Positions 9,609-19,074 of a stretch of DNA of 64,000 nucleotides are shown in pieces. The translations under genes and the position numbers were made by a program. This stretch comes from Niabella aurantiaca DSM 17617 (GTDB lineage Bacteria; Bacteroidota; Bacteroidia; Chitinophagales; Chitinophagaceae): positions 62,001-126,000 of the forward strand of contig NZ_KB893626.1 in assembly GCF_000374125.1 (NCBI RefSeq). The letters are read 5' to 3'. The notes under the pieces were generated by a model that had not been told where the DNA came from, did no database searches, and was given only the letters and a program-made list of their open reading frames with translations. The stretch's first letter is position 1, and each line of letters begins with the position of its first letter.

Positions 9609-10625
9609 ATGCGAAGCATCTATGATCAGATCCGGGAATTGGAACATGTACAGGGCCTTTCAAAGCACGAACGGCTGGTACAGGGTTTTATCAATGCCGT
9701 TAATGAAAAAGTGATTGTAAAAGGCGATATGCTGCCTTCTGTGAACAGTTTGATCCAGGAGTTGGGGTACGCGCGGGAAACGATTGCCAAAGCATATAAA
9801 GAGCTGATCAGCCGGGGGCTGGTGGAATCGAAAAACCGGATCGGCTTTTTCCTGGCGCGCGAAAATACGCGGAGCCAGCTGCGTGTGGCACTGGTGATCT
9901 TTGCTTTCGACAGTTTCCAGGAAGTTTTTTACAAAACCTTCCGGAACAAACTGGGGAAGAATGTGCATGTGGATCTTTTTTTCCATCATAATAATATTGA
10001 GATCTTTGAAAGCATTATCGACCGGATCCGTGGTAAATACGGTATGTATGTAGTGGCGCCGATACCGGATAAAAAGGCAGCGGAGATCCTGCAGACGCTG
10101 CCACCGGACAAGTTCCTGATGATCGACCGCTACCTGCCCATGAAAGGCGAATTTTCACACATCACGCAAGAGTTCTTTGATGCGTCCTATTCAGCATTCG
10201 CAGTGCTGGCGCCGGCGATCCGGAAGTATAAAAAGATGATCTATTATCATCGCCCCAATGCCGATACGCCGGAAGAGATCCTCCTTTCGTTTAAAAAATT
10301 CACAAAGGATTTCCGCATCAAAAGTGTGATCCGCCCGGAGTATATACCGGGTTCTGTTGAACCGGGCTATGTGTATTTTACGATCAACAATGCGGAGCTG
10401 TGGATGATGCTGAAGGATGCCAAGTCTCAAAAGCTGAAACTGGGAAAAGATATTGGCATCCTGTCTCATAATGATGAGATCGTAAAGGAGATCATTTTTG
10501 ACGGAATCACGACCTATTCCACCAGCTTTGAAGCAATGGCAGAGAAGTCGGCCCAGTTTGTGCTGAAACGACGCAGGATACAGGAAACCCTGCCGACGGT
10601 CCTGTTGCGGCGGGGATCTTTATAA
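9609..10625 (+). CDS. GntR-family transcriptional regulator with sugar-binding-type C-terminal domain
   Basis: A DNA-binding regulator that probably senses a sugar. The N-terminal winged helix (about residues 5-75) has the GntR pattern KGDMLPSVNSLIQELGYARETIAKAYKELISRGLVE, here named only by its key elements LPS, ETI.KAY and GLVE. The remaining about 250 residues look like a LacI-type periplasmic-binding fold rather than FadR or UTRA. I prefer the ATG at 9609 (338 residues); a TTG start at 9588 would add seven residues. It is divergent from the GH36 operon and precedes a symporter and a second SusCD operon, whose promoters share the ATAGTAT motif, so it is the likely local regulator of both. 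Whether it represses or activates is not shown by sequence alone. Confidence 0.85.
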   Translation: MRSIYDQIRELEHVQGLSKHERLVQGFINAVNEKVIVKGDMLPSVNSLIQELGYARETIAKAYKELISRGLVESKNRIGFFLARENTRSQLRVALVIFAFDSFQEVFYKTFRNKLGKNVHVDLFFHHNNIEIFESIIDRIRGKYGMYVVAPIPDKKAAEILQTLPPDKFLMIDRYLPMKGEFSHITQEFFDASYSAFAVLAPAIRKYKKMIYYHRPNADTPEEILLSFKKFTKDFRIKSVIRPEYIPGSVEPGYVYFTINNAELWMMLKDAKSQKLKLGKDIGILSHNDEIVKEIIFDGITTYSTSFEAMAEKSAQFVLKRRRIQETLPTVLLRRGSL

Positions 10626-10717
10626 GCCCGCCCTGGTAACGGGTATATCCGGGCAAGGATGATCTGTGAACGCCATACCACCATTGAATGATAAAATAAA
10701 CAGGTCAAATAACGGCT

Positions 10718-12316
10718 ATGAGCAACCATCCGTTTATTGGTTTTTTTTCCTTGCTGCTGCTGGCGGCGGCGGTTTCCATTTATAAGACCCGGAAGCAGCG
10801 GAACAATACCTCTGTAGGCTATTACCTGGGCAACCGCAGCTTTAATTTCTGGATGATCGGTTGTTCCATTTTCCTCACCAATATGAGTGCCAACCAGTTC
10901 ATTGGTGAGAATGAATTTGTATATACCACCAATATGTCGGTGATCGCCTGGGGCATGAGCTCGGTCCTGGCCATGATCCTGGTGGCGGAGTTTTTAATGC
11001 CGGTGTACCTGAAGATAGGAGCCGTGACCACACCGGACTTCCTGGCCCTCCGGTTCGACCGGCAAACCCAGCGGATGGTATCGGTTATCTTCCTGCTGAG
11101 CTACATCGTTAACCTGATCCCTACTGTATTGTATGGATGTGCGGTGGCCATGAACGGGTTGTTCCATATCGACGAGCAGCTGGGGATCAGCTATTTTGCG
11201 GCCATCCGCCTCCTCGTGATCTTTTTTGGCGTTGTGGGATGCTTGTACACGGTGCTTGGAGGGTTAAAAGCCATCACGATCACCGATGTGGTACAGGGCA
11301 TCGGGATGTTGATCGCAGGTGTACTGATCACCTGGTTCGGGCTCCGTTACCTTGGAAGCGGTGACGTGCTTACGGGGATGGATCGCCTGCTGAACCGGAA
11401 CAGGGAGCACCTGAATGCCATCGGACCTCCGGGCAGCGTATTGCCTTTTGGTACCCTGTTTACCGGTATGCTGCTGATCAATGTGTACTACTGGGGCATG
11501 GAGCAGTATATTGTGCAGGAGGCCTTTGCCTCCAAAAACCTGGCAGAAAGCCAAAAGGGTATTTCCCTGGCCTGTGTTGGAAAGCTGATCGCGCCCCTGC
11601 TGCTGAATGTGCCCGGCCTGGTGGCCCTGCAGTTGTATCCCGGCCTGGAGAATACCGCCGGGGTATTTCCAAAAATGGTCAGCGGTATACTGCCTCCGCT
11701 GCTGGTAGGCTTTGTGGCGGCCGTTGTTTTTGGCGGTGCGCTCAGTACATTCAATGCCGGTCTGAACAGTACCGGCACCTTGTTTACCATGAACCTTTAT
11801 AAACCCTGGCTGGAAAAAAGGAATGTAAAGTTTACCGAACAGCAGCTGTTGCGGAGGGGTAAGTTGTTCCAGGTGGGCGTTATCCTTGCGGCCATTATTT
11901 TCTCACCGTACATCATGTTTTTCAGCGGCGGTTTTTACAATTACCTGCAAAAGGTAGCCAGCTTCTTCAGTGTACCGGTATTTACCATTATGATCATCGG
12001 GCTGCTTACAAAAAGGGTTCCGCCGGTTGCAGCAAAGGTGGGGCTGGTGTTCTTTGTGACGCTCTATGTGATCACCCAGTTTTTGATGGACCTTAACCTG
12101 CACTACCTGCATGTACTTGCGATCCTCTTCCTGCTTACAAGCCTGCTGATGCTGATCATTGGCCGCTTGCATCCCAGGAGTGAGCCGTTTCGCATCCCAC
12201 GCTCGCCCGCGGTCAATACCCAGCCATGGAACGGAAGACATTGGTATTATGCCGTGTTATTGATCTTGATGGTCGGCATGTTCTTTCTTTTTTCACCGGC
12301 AGGACTGGCGAAATAG
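10718..12316 (+). CDS. Sodium:solute symporter (SSS/SLC5 family)
   Basis: A 532-residue inner-membrane protein with about 13-14 hydrophobic segments that would carry a sugar or related solute into the cytoplasm with Na+. Family features are GYYLGNRSFNFW after the first membrane segment, the SANQFIGENE segment in TM1/TM2, GGLKAITITDVVQG in the middle, and FGGALSTFNAGLNSTGTLF, which corresponds to the conserved region around TM8 that supplies Na+-site serines. It lies 92 bp after the GntR gene on the same strand, so it may be co-transcribed. It would supply the cytoplasmic-uptake step for sugars released by the GH36 or GH95 enzymes. The substrate is not determined. Confidence 0.88.
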   Translation: MSNHPFIGFFSLLLLAAAVSIYKTRKQRNNTSVGYYLGNRSFNFWMIGCSIFLTNMSANQFIGENEFVYTTNMSVIAWGMSSVLAMILVAEFLMPVYLKIGAVTTPDFLALRFDRQTQRMVSVIFLLSYIVNLIPTVLYGCAVAMNGLFHIDEQLGISYFAAIRLLVIFFGVVGCLYTVLGGLKAITITDVVQGIGMLIAGVLITWFGLRYLGSGDVLTGMDRLLNRNREHLNAIGPPGSVLPFGTLFTGMLLINVYYWGMEQYIVQEAFASKNLAESQKGISLACVGKLIAPLLLNVPGLVALQLYPGLENTAGVFPKMVSGILPPLLVGFVAAVVFGGALSTFNAGLNSTGTLFTMNLYKPWLEKRNVKFTEQQLLRRGKLFQVGVILAAIIFSPYIMFFSGGFYNYLQKVASFFSVPVFTIMIIGLLTKRVPPVAAKVGLVFFVTLYVITQFLMDLNLHYLHVLAILFLLTSLLMLIIGRLHPRSEPFRIPRSPAVNTQPWNGRHWYYAVLLILMVGMFFLFSPAGLAK

Positions 12317-12535
12317 CCGGGAACCGGCCCGCGCTGCATACAACAGTGCTTCATTTTTCCCTTCCCGGATCAGAAGAATGTACCGTTTTTTCATAAGAAT
12401 AGCCATTGACTTTGGGAGCGGCAGGATTCAATTTTGTAAAAGAAATCAAACGTCCATACCGATCATCAGGAATTTCATTTGCGCTTTTTAATCCCGGCGA
12501 CTTAAAAAAATTTTTTCCTGGATCGTATTTTTTTA

Positions 12536-12570
12536 TATATTTGATGTGGGATAGTATAGGATAGTATAGA
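12536..12570 (+). promoter_or_regulatory. susC promoter with tandem ATAGTATAGR operator
   Basis: TATATTTG at 12536-12543 matches the Bacteroidota -7 consensus TAnnTTTG. A transcript would start near 12550. Immediately downstream are two head-to-tail 10-bp units, ATAGTATAGG (12551-12560) and ATAGTATAGA (12561-12570), followed by the palindrome ATAGCTAT. A protein bound here would block transcription. The rest of the 309-bp gap (12317-12625) shows no gene. Confidence 0.6.
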
Positions 12571-12625
12571 TAGCTATTGCCAATTATGCGGTGCTTGTAT
12601 CAATCATTTTATTAATTGCTATAAT

Positions 12626-15600
12626 ATGACCAGACGATTTGTTTGCTTTTTGATAGAGCTTGTGACTTGTCCTCCTTTTAAGTTTTTGCTGCTGCTGTTT
12701 GCCCTTTTCCTTTCTTCAGAAATTGAGGCACAAACCACTACCATAACCGGTACTGTACGCGATACGTCGGGAAAAGTAATGTTTGGCGTTACGGTTTCGG
12801 ACCTGAGCCGGAGCCGGACCAGTACTGCAACGGATCAGAACGGTAAGTTTGTACTGGATGTGACGGTAAATGATTCGTTGCTTTTTTCCTATGTGGGGTT
12901 TTCTGAAAAAAGAACGAAGGTTACAGAAAATGCGCAGGTGTTTGATATCGTGATGGAGCCGGTTATTGCCCTTGCGGGCGATGAGGTGATCGTTACGGCG
13001 TTTGGCCGCAAAGAACGGAAAGAGGCCGTCGTTGGGTCGGTTACCAGTGTGCAGCCGACAGAACTTAAAATACCCGCGAGCAATCTGACCACTGCGATGG
13101 CCGGCCAGATCGCAGGAATGATCTCCTATCAGCGCAGCGGCCAGCCGGGGCAGGACAATGCCCAGTTCTTTATACGCGGGGTAACCACCTTTGGATATAA
13201 GCAGGACCCGCTGATCCTGATCGACAATGTGGAATTATCCGCCAACGATCTTGCCCGTTTGCAGGTGGATGACATCGCCAGTTTTTCTATTTTAAAAGAT
13301 GCCAGCGCCACCGCCCTGTATGGCGCCCGGGGTGCAAACGGTGTGATCCTCGTGAGCACAAAAGAAGGGAAAGAGGGGAAAGCAAAGATCAATTTCCGGT
13401 CTGAATATTCGGCATCGCAATCTACAAAGACCCTGCAGTTAGTCGATCCCATCGAGTATATGCACCTGTACAATGAAGCCACGTTGACAAGGGGTCCTGC
13501 CGCCGCCGTACCGTTTACACCCAATAAGATCCAGGGAACAATGGACGTTATGAATGGTGTGACCGGAAGCAATCCCTACGTGTACCCGGCGGTGGACTGG
13601 CTGGACCTGCTTTTTAAGAAGAGGGCAACTACCCAACGCAACAATCTGAGTGTAAACGGCGGCGGTAAAGTGGCGAAGTATTATGTGGCCGGATCTTATA
13701 ATATTGATAATGGTGTATTGAAGCGGGATATCCGGAATAATAACGACAACAATGTAAAATTCGAAAATTATCAATTAAGGTCCAATATCAATCTTAACCT
13801 GACCAGGACCACTGAAATGATCGTTCGTCTTTCCGGTACCTTTAGCGAGTACAATGGCCCGGTAACTACAGACGGGTCTTTCGCTTCTGACCTGTATAAT
13901 ATTGCTATGCATACCAGCCCGGTGCTGTTCCCTGCTTATTATGAGCCGGATGCGGCCAATGCCAATACACAGCATATCCTGTTTGGAAATGTAGGCATCG
14001 GGGATGCGGGCCTGTCCAATAACAGTATTCAGTATAATAATCCTTATGCGGCCTTGCTCCGGGGACATAAAAACGCTTCTGAGTCGCGGATCTCTGCCCA
14101 GTTTGAATTGAACCAGAATTTTGATTTCATCACAAAAGGCTTGCGGTTCCGGGGGCTTTTTAATACGAACCGGTATTCCTATTTCACCTCCCAGAATGCG
14201 TACTCACCCTTTTACTACAATATAGCCTCCTATGACAAGGAAACCGATCAATACGCATTGGTTTGGTTAAACCCCCAGCCAACGGGGAATAATGTAGCTA
14301 CGGAATACCTGACATATACTCCTGGTGGCACCAATATCAGCACATTTGTTTACCTGCAGGGAGCCTTGGAGTACAACCGGACCTTTGGTGAGCATACTGT
14401 TAGCAGCACAGTCATTGCGACACGGCAGCAAACCCTGTATTCCAATAAACAAACCTTGCAGGAAGCGCTTCCTTACCGGAACCTCGGCCTCGCCGGGCGG
14501 CTCACCTATTCCTTTTTGAGGAGGTATTTTGTAGAGGGTAATTTTGGCTACAACGGGTCTGAACGTTTTTCGGCCAATCACCGGTATGGGTTCTTTCCTA
14601 CGATCGGAGCCTCCTGGGTAGTATCGAATGAAACATTCTGGAAGGGTGGTTTTGCAGACATTGTTACCCGGCTGAAATTAAGGGCCAGTCATGGTTTGGT
14701 GGGGAATGACGCCATTGGGTCCCAACGGTTCTTTTATGTTTCGGATGTTGGATTTAACCAGGGGAATTATTATGCACAGTTTGGTACCAATAACCAATAT
14801 GAACGGAAAGGGCTGGTTATCCGGAACTATGAAAACCTGGATGTGACCTGGGAAACATCCCGGCAAACCAATTATGCGGCAGAGCTTACCCTTTTTAAAA
14901 AATTAAATCTGGTTGCAGAATACTACACTAATTACCGGTATAATATTTTGCAGCAAAGAGCCAACGTGCCCACCACCATGGGGCTTGAATCCGGTATAAG
15001 CGCCAACCTCGGCGAAGTGCGGTCCCACGGAGTGGATCTTTCGCTGGATTATAAGCAATCCTTTGCCGGCGGCGCCTGGCTGCAATCCCGCGCTAATTTT
15101 ACCTATTCTTCCAATAAGTATATCAAGAAAGAGGAGCCCAGCTATAACGAACCCTGGAGGTACCAGGTGGGGCAGCCCGTTAACCGTTATTGGGGATACC
15201 TGGCGGAACGGTTATTTGTGGATGATATAGAAGCGGCCAACGCCCCGATACAAAGCTTCAGTACCAATGGCCGGCTTCCTCAGGGGGGTGATATCAAGTA
15301 CAAGGATCTGAATGGCGACGGGCGCATCGATTACCTGGATCAGACCTTTATCGGCTACCCGACCGTACCGGAGATCGTATATGGCTTTGGTTTATCCGGA
15401 GGATATAAAGGCGTGGACCTTTCCGCATTTTTCCAGGGCCAGGCGAGGGTATCTTTTTTTGTAGACCCGTCGAGGGTAAGCCCGTTTATTCAAAGCCCCG
15501 ATCAATATATTTACGGCAATACGCAGGTATTGACGGAGTTTGCCAACGACCACTGGTCGGAGGCAAACCAGAATACCTATGCCACCTACCCAAGATTGGG

Positions 15601-15874
15601 GATCAGCAGGAATGTTATAGAGAACAACGTTCAGAACAGCACCTGGTGGCTGCGCGACGGAAGCTTTTTAAGATTAAAATCCGTTGAGATCGGCTATACA
15701 TTACCCGAAAGCATTTCGAAGAGAGCCTGGCTGTCCAATGCCCGTATTTATGTGAACGGGCTGAACCTGTTTGTATGGAGCCCCTTTAAAACATGGGATC
15801 CCGAACAGGGAGGCAACGGCTTTGCGTACCCGATTCAAAAAGTATATAATGTAGGGATCAATATAAATTTATAA
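12626..15874 (+). CDS. SusC/RagA-like TonB-dependent transporter (cassette copy 1)
   Basis: A 1082-residue outer-membrane transporter. It has a signal peptide (SEIEAQ, about residue 36), a carboxypeptidase-regulatory-like domain (about 37-120), a plug with GQPGQDNAQFFIRGVTT and KDASATALYGARGANG, and a barrel to the C-terminus. It has no STN domain. It is the first gene of susC-susD-lipoprotein-lipoprotein-GH95. It is closely related to the susC at 36366: both share the DNAQFF.RGVTTFGY plug segment and the FL+L+SVE+GY barrel segment. With GH95 downstream it probably imports fucose- or L-galactose-containing oligosaccharides; that is inference. Confidence 0.95.
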   Translation: MTRRFVCFLIELVTCPPFKFLLLLFALFLSSEIEAQTTTITGTVRDTSGKVMFGVTVSDLSRSRTSTATDQNGKFVLDVTVNDSLLFSYVGFSEKRTKVTENAQVFDIVMEPVIALAGDEVIVTAFGRKERKEAVVGSVTSVQPTELKIPASNLTTAMAGQIAGMISYQRSGQPGQDNAQFFIRGVTTFGYKQDPLILIDNVELSANDLARLQVDDIASFSILKDASATALYGARGANGVILVSTKEGKEGKAKINFRSEYSASQSTKTLQLVDPIEYMHLYNEATLTRGPAAAVPFTPNKIQGTMDVMNGVTGSNPYVYPAVDWLDLLFKKRATTQRNNLSVNGGGKVAKYYVAGSYNIDNGVLKRDIRNNNDNNVKFENYQLRSNINLNLTRTTEMIVRLSGTFSEYNGPVTTDGSFASDLYNIAMHTSPVLFPAYYEPDAANANTQHILFGNVGIGDAGLSNNSIQYNNPYAALLRGHKNASESRISAQFELNQNFDFITKGLRFRGLFNTNRYSYFTSQNAYSPFYYNIASYDKETDQYALVWLNPQPTGNNVATEYLTYTPGGTNISTFVYLQGALEYNRTFGEHTVSSTVIATRQQTLYSNKQTLQEALPYRNLGLAGRLTYSFLRRYFVEGNFGYNGSERFSANHRYGFFPTIGASWVVSNETFWKGGFADIVTRLKLRASHGLVGNDAIGSQRFFYVSDVGFNQGNYYAQFGTNNQYERKGLVIRNYENLDVTWETSRQTNYAAELTLFKKLNLVAEYYTNYRYNILQQRANVPTTMGLESGISANLGEVRSHGVDLSLDYKQSFAGGAWLQSRANFTYSSNKYIKKEEPSYNEPWRYQVGQPVNRYWGYLAERLFVDDIEAANAPIQSFSTNGRLPQGGDIKYKDLNGDGRIDYLDQTFIGYPTVPEIVYGFGLSGGYKGVDLSAFFQGQARVSFFVDPSRVSPFIQSPDQYIYGNTQVLTEFANDHWSEANQNTYATYPRLGISRNVIENNVQNSTWWLRDGSFLRLKSVEIGYTLPESISKRAWLSNARIYVNGLNLFVWSPFKTWDPEQGGNGFAYPIQKVYNVGININL

Positions 15875-15876
15875 TT

Positions 15877-17808
15877 ATGCGCTTTGTAATCTATATAAGA
15901 AAACAGTTGCCGCTCATATTATTGGGTGCATGTTGCCTTTCGCTTTTTTCCTGCAAAAAATACCTGGATATTGTTCCGGACAACGTGGGCACACTGGATT
16001 ATGCTTTCCGGAATAAAAATGAAGCGGAGAACTATCTTTTTGCCTGTTACTCCACCATGCAGCGGCAATACAATGTTGTGGTCAACCCCGGGTTTACGCT
16101 GGCGGCGGAAGTATTGTACCCGACAGATCCCAATGGGTTCGGAGCATTGAATGAAGCCTGCTTCAGCCTGATCAAGGGCATACAAACGCCGTCCAACCCA
16201 CTGATCAATTACTGGGATGGGGAAGGGGGCGCAGAACCGATGTTCCAGGCGATCAGGAGGTGCAACATCATGCTGGAGAATATTGATAAACCCATCGATC
16301 TGGATGCGCAGACAAAAAGCAGGTGGCTGGGGGAGATCAGGTTCCTGAAAGCCTATTATCACTATTTCCTGTTGCGGATGTACGGACCGATCCCCTTGAT
16401 CAAACAGAACCTGCCGATCAATACTTCCGCAGAGGAGGCCAAGATAAAACGAGCTACCCTGGACGAGTCATTTGACTATATCATTTCGCTGCTGGATGAA
16501 GCAATCCCGGATCTGCCGCCAACCATTCAGAACCGCGCGCAGGAGCTGGGGCGTATTACCCGGGTAATTGCACTATCGTTCAAAGCCGAAGTCCTTGCAA
16601 CTGCAGCAAGTCCGCTCTTTAACGGGAACCCGGACTATATGAACTTTAAAGATAAGGATGGCAGAAACCTTTTCCCTGCCGCATACGATGCCACAAAATG
16701 GCAAAAGGCTGCCGATGCCTGCAATGCTGCTATCGGGGAGGCAGAAGATGTGGGCATCAAACTGCACACCTTCATCCCGGTAGGAAACTTAACCAACCTG
16801 AACGATGAATTGAAAGAGGTGCTTACCCTGCAAACGGCGGTTACAGAAAAATGGGAGAATAACTTTGAAGTGATCTGGGCGCTGAACTATGGGTTCAACT
16901 ATCAGAATTATGTAGTGCCCCGTATGACGGATAAGTCCGTGTCCAGCTCCAACTCCAATCCTGCCAGTTTCTCGGTGCCGTTTGCAACTACGGATCTGTT
17001 TTACACGCGCAATGGCGTGCCCATCAATGAAGACAAGGATTTTGACTATGCCAACCGCTATGCCACCCAGGCGGCTGATGACCAGGATAAGAACTACATC
17101 AAGCTGGGGTATGAAACGGCTAAAATGAATTTTGACCGGGAGCCCCGGTTTTACGCAAATCTTGGCTTTGACGGCGGCATCTGGTTTGGCAACGGAACAA
17201 CGGATGGCAATTCCCCCAAATATGTACAGGGCCGCGGACCGACCGCCCTGGCCGGACCAAAAAGCGTTGGTTCCACCAACATCACCGGCTACTGGCCCAA
17301 GAAACTCGCAAACTATCTTACCGTGTATGATGAAACCTTTCAGACCGAAAGCTACCGGATGCCGGTGATCCGGCTGGCTTCCCTTTACCTGCTATATGCG
17401 GAAGCGCTGAACGAAGCGAGCGGCCCGTCTGCCACGGTGTACGAGTATATTGATAAAGTGCGTACCAGGGCCGGACTGCAGGGTGTTGTAAGCTCCTGGC
17501 AGGATCATTCGAAGAATCCTTCCCGGCCGCTTACAAAAGAAGGGCTGCGGCAGATCATTCACCAGGAGCGGCGCATTGAGCTGTGTTTTGAGGCACAGAG
17601 CGGATGGGATCTGAGACGGTGGAAAGAGCTGCAGGATGTGCTGAGCCGGCCGCTGCAGGGATGGAATGTGTACGGCGAGAGCCCGGCGAATTATTATCAG
17701 CCGCGCACCGTGCTGATCCCGGTATTCGGACAGAAGAATTATTTATGGCCGATTAAAACGGATGCAACGATCGTTAATAACAATCTGACACAGAATCCCT
17801 ATTGGTAA
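15877..17808 (+). CDS. SusD/RagB-like lipoprotein (cassette copy 1)
   Basis: A 643-residue surface lipoprotein, longer than the usual 500-550. The lipobox LFSC puts the lipidated cysteine at residue 26, followed by KKYLDIVPDN, the standard mature SusD start. The SusD signature VIRLASLYLLYAEALNEASG lies near residue 510, and the protein ends with the WPI...I..N..L.QNPYW tail. It follows susC by 2 bp. It is paralogous to the SusD at 39502: both share the KKYLDVVPDN start, the REPRFYANLG segment and the KEGLR.II.QERRIEL segment. Confidence 0.95.
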   Translation: MRFVIYIRKQLPLILLGACCLSLFSCKKYLDIVPDNVGTLDYAFRNKNEAENYLFACYSTMQRQYNVVVNPGFTLAAEVLYPTDPNGFGALNEACFSLIKGIQTPSNPLINYWDGEGGAEPMFQAIRRCNIMLENIDKPIDLDAQTKSRWLGEIRFLKAYYHYFLLRMYGPIPLIKQNLPINTSAEEAKIKRATLDESFDYIISLLDEAIPDLPPTIQNRAQELGRITRVIALSFKAEVLATAASPLFNGNPDYMNFKDKDGRNLFPAAYDATKWQKAADACNAAIGEAEDVGIKLHTFIPVGNLTNLNDELKEVLTLQTAVTEKWENNFEVIWALNYGFNYQNYVVPRMTDKSVSSSNSNPASFSVPFATTDLFYTRNGVPINEDKDFDYANRYATQAADDQDKNYIKLGYETAKMNFDREPRFYANLGFDGGIWFGNGTTDGNSPKYVQGRGPTALAGPKSVGSTNITGYWPKKLANYLTVYDETFQTESYRMPVIRLASLYLLYAEALNEASGPSATVYEYIDKVRTRAGLQGVVSSWQDHSKNPSRPLTKEGLRQIIHQERRIELCFEAQSGWDLRRWKELQDVLSRPLQGWNVYGESPANYYQPRTVLIPVFGQKNYLWPIKTDATIVNNNLTQNPYW

Positions 17809-17831
17809 TAACAGCTACAATACTCCGATAT

Positions 17832-19052
17832 ATGAAAAAGAAAATAGTCATGCAGAACCTTTTTATCTGGGCAATGGCGCTGCTGGTTTTGGGTATATCC
17901 GCCTGCCGGAAATCGGCATCGAATAACGATCCTGTTTCAACGGATGCCTCCAAACCGGATCCCATTACAAATGTGCGGGTAGAGAATTTTAATGGCGGTG
18001 CCAATATCATATACAGTTTGCCGAATATACCCAACCTGTTGTATGTTTTGGCGGAATACAGTATCGGGGAGAACAAACCCCGGCAGACAAAGGCCAGCTA
18101 TTATACCGACACCTTAAGAGTAGACGGTTTTGCGGAGAGTAAAGAATACGAGGTAACGCTTTATGTGGTAAGCCGGGCGGAGGTAAAATCGGATCCGGTG
18201 AAGATAAAAGTGAACCCGCTGACACCTAAGTTCGAATTGGTGAACAGCCAGCTGCAACTAAGCCCGGATTTTGGAGGGGTCAATGTCAGCGGGCCCAATA
18301 GCTTTAAGGCGCCTCTTTCGATGCATATTGTATATTTTGATGCAGCGGCAAACCGGTATGAAGAGAAAGATCCGGTTGCTGTTTCCACACAAGCCATCAG
18401 CTTTTCGGTGCGCGGATTTGAGTCGGCGCCCACAAAATTTGGCGTGTACACGACCGATCAGTTCGGCAACCGGTCTGACACGCTGTTTAAAACCCTGACC
18501 CCTTTGTTTGAAACGGCGCTGGATTATACCAAATACTATGAGTACAAATTGCCGAGTGATGCCTCCATCGGTTATGGCTGGGAGCTGCGTTATCTTTTTG
18601 ACGGAAAAACAACAGAACCGGGATGGCACACGAATATTGCCCCTGTAACACAGGGCACCTGGGGCCTGGGCATGAGCGCAAAGCTAAGCCGGTTCCGGCT
18701 TTATGAACGGCTCAGCGCCGGCTATGGCTACCAGAATCCACGGGTATTTACGATCTGGGGATCCAATAAAACGGACCCTGCCGATATCGCGTTGCCCAAT
18801 GCCGCCGTGCTGGGTGAAACACATGGCGACTGGACCAGTATGGGTACGTTTACCTACCCCAATCCTCCTTCCGGGTTGCCGCCTAACCAGGCCAACAGTC
18901 AGGATATGCAGTTTATGGCAGACGGGGTGGATTTTAATGTTCCGATCGACGCGATCCCCACACGGTTTATCCGGTTTGTAGTAAACCAGACCTGGGGGGG
19001 CGTGAGTTATACCAATTTAATGGAAATGACCCTGTACGGGAGTCCGCAGTAA
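17832..19052 (+). CDS. Surface lipoprotein with DUF4959/DUF5126/DUF5000-like domains
   Basis: A 406-residue lipoprotein, probably a surface glycan-binding protein of the SusCD system. I start it at the ATG at 17832 (an upstream frame-open codon at 17802 overlaps susD). The lipobox GISAC is followed by two beta-sandwich repeats (about residues 30-135 and 135-240), the second containing FGVYTTDQFGNRSDT, and a C-terminal discoidin-like domain (about 250-406) with LFDGKTTEPGWHT and RFIRFVVNQTWGGVSYTNLMEMTLYG, here quoted only by its WDG/LFDG and EM..YG elements. This order is the one seen in DUF4959-DUF5126-DUF5000 proteins of Bacteroidota PULs. It is 23 bp after susD and 22 bp before the next lipoprotein. 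Confidence 0.75.
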   Translation: MKKKIVMQNLFIWAMALLVLGISACRKSASNNDPVSTDASKPDPITNVRVENFNGGANIIYSLPNIPNLLYVLAEYSIGENKPRQTKASYYTDTLRVDGFAESKEYEVTLYVVSRAEVKSDPVKIKVNPLTPKFELVNSQLQLSPDFGGVNVSGPNSFKAPLSMHIVYFDAAANRYEEKDPVAVSTQAISFSVRGFESAPTKFGVYTTDQFGNRSDTLFKTLTPLFETALDYTKYYEYKLPSDASIGYGWELRYLFDGKTTEPGWHTNIAPVTQGTWGLGMSAKLSRFRLYERLSAGYGYQNPRVFTIWGSNKTDPADIALPNAAVLGETHGDWTSMGTFTYPNPPSGLPPNQANSQDMQFMADGVDFNVPIDAIPTRFIRFVVNQTWGGVSYTNLMEMTLYGSPQ

Positions 19053-19074
19053 TTAAGTATTAAATACTATTGAG

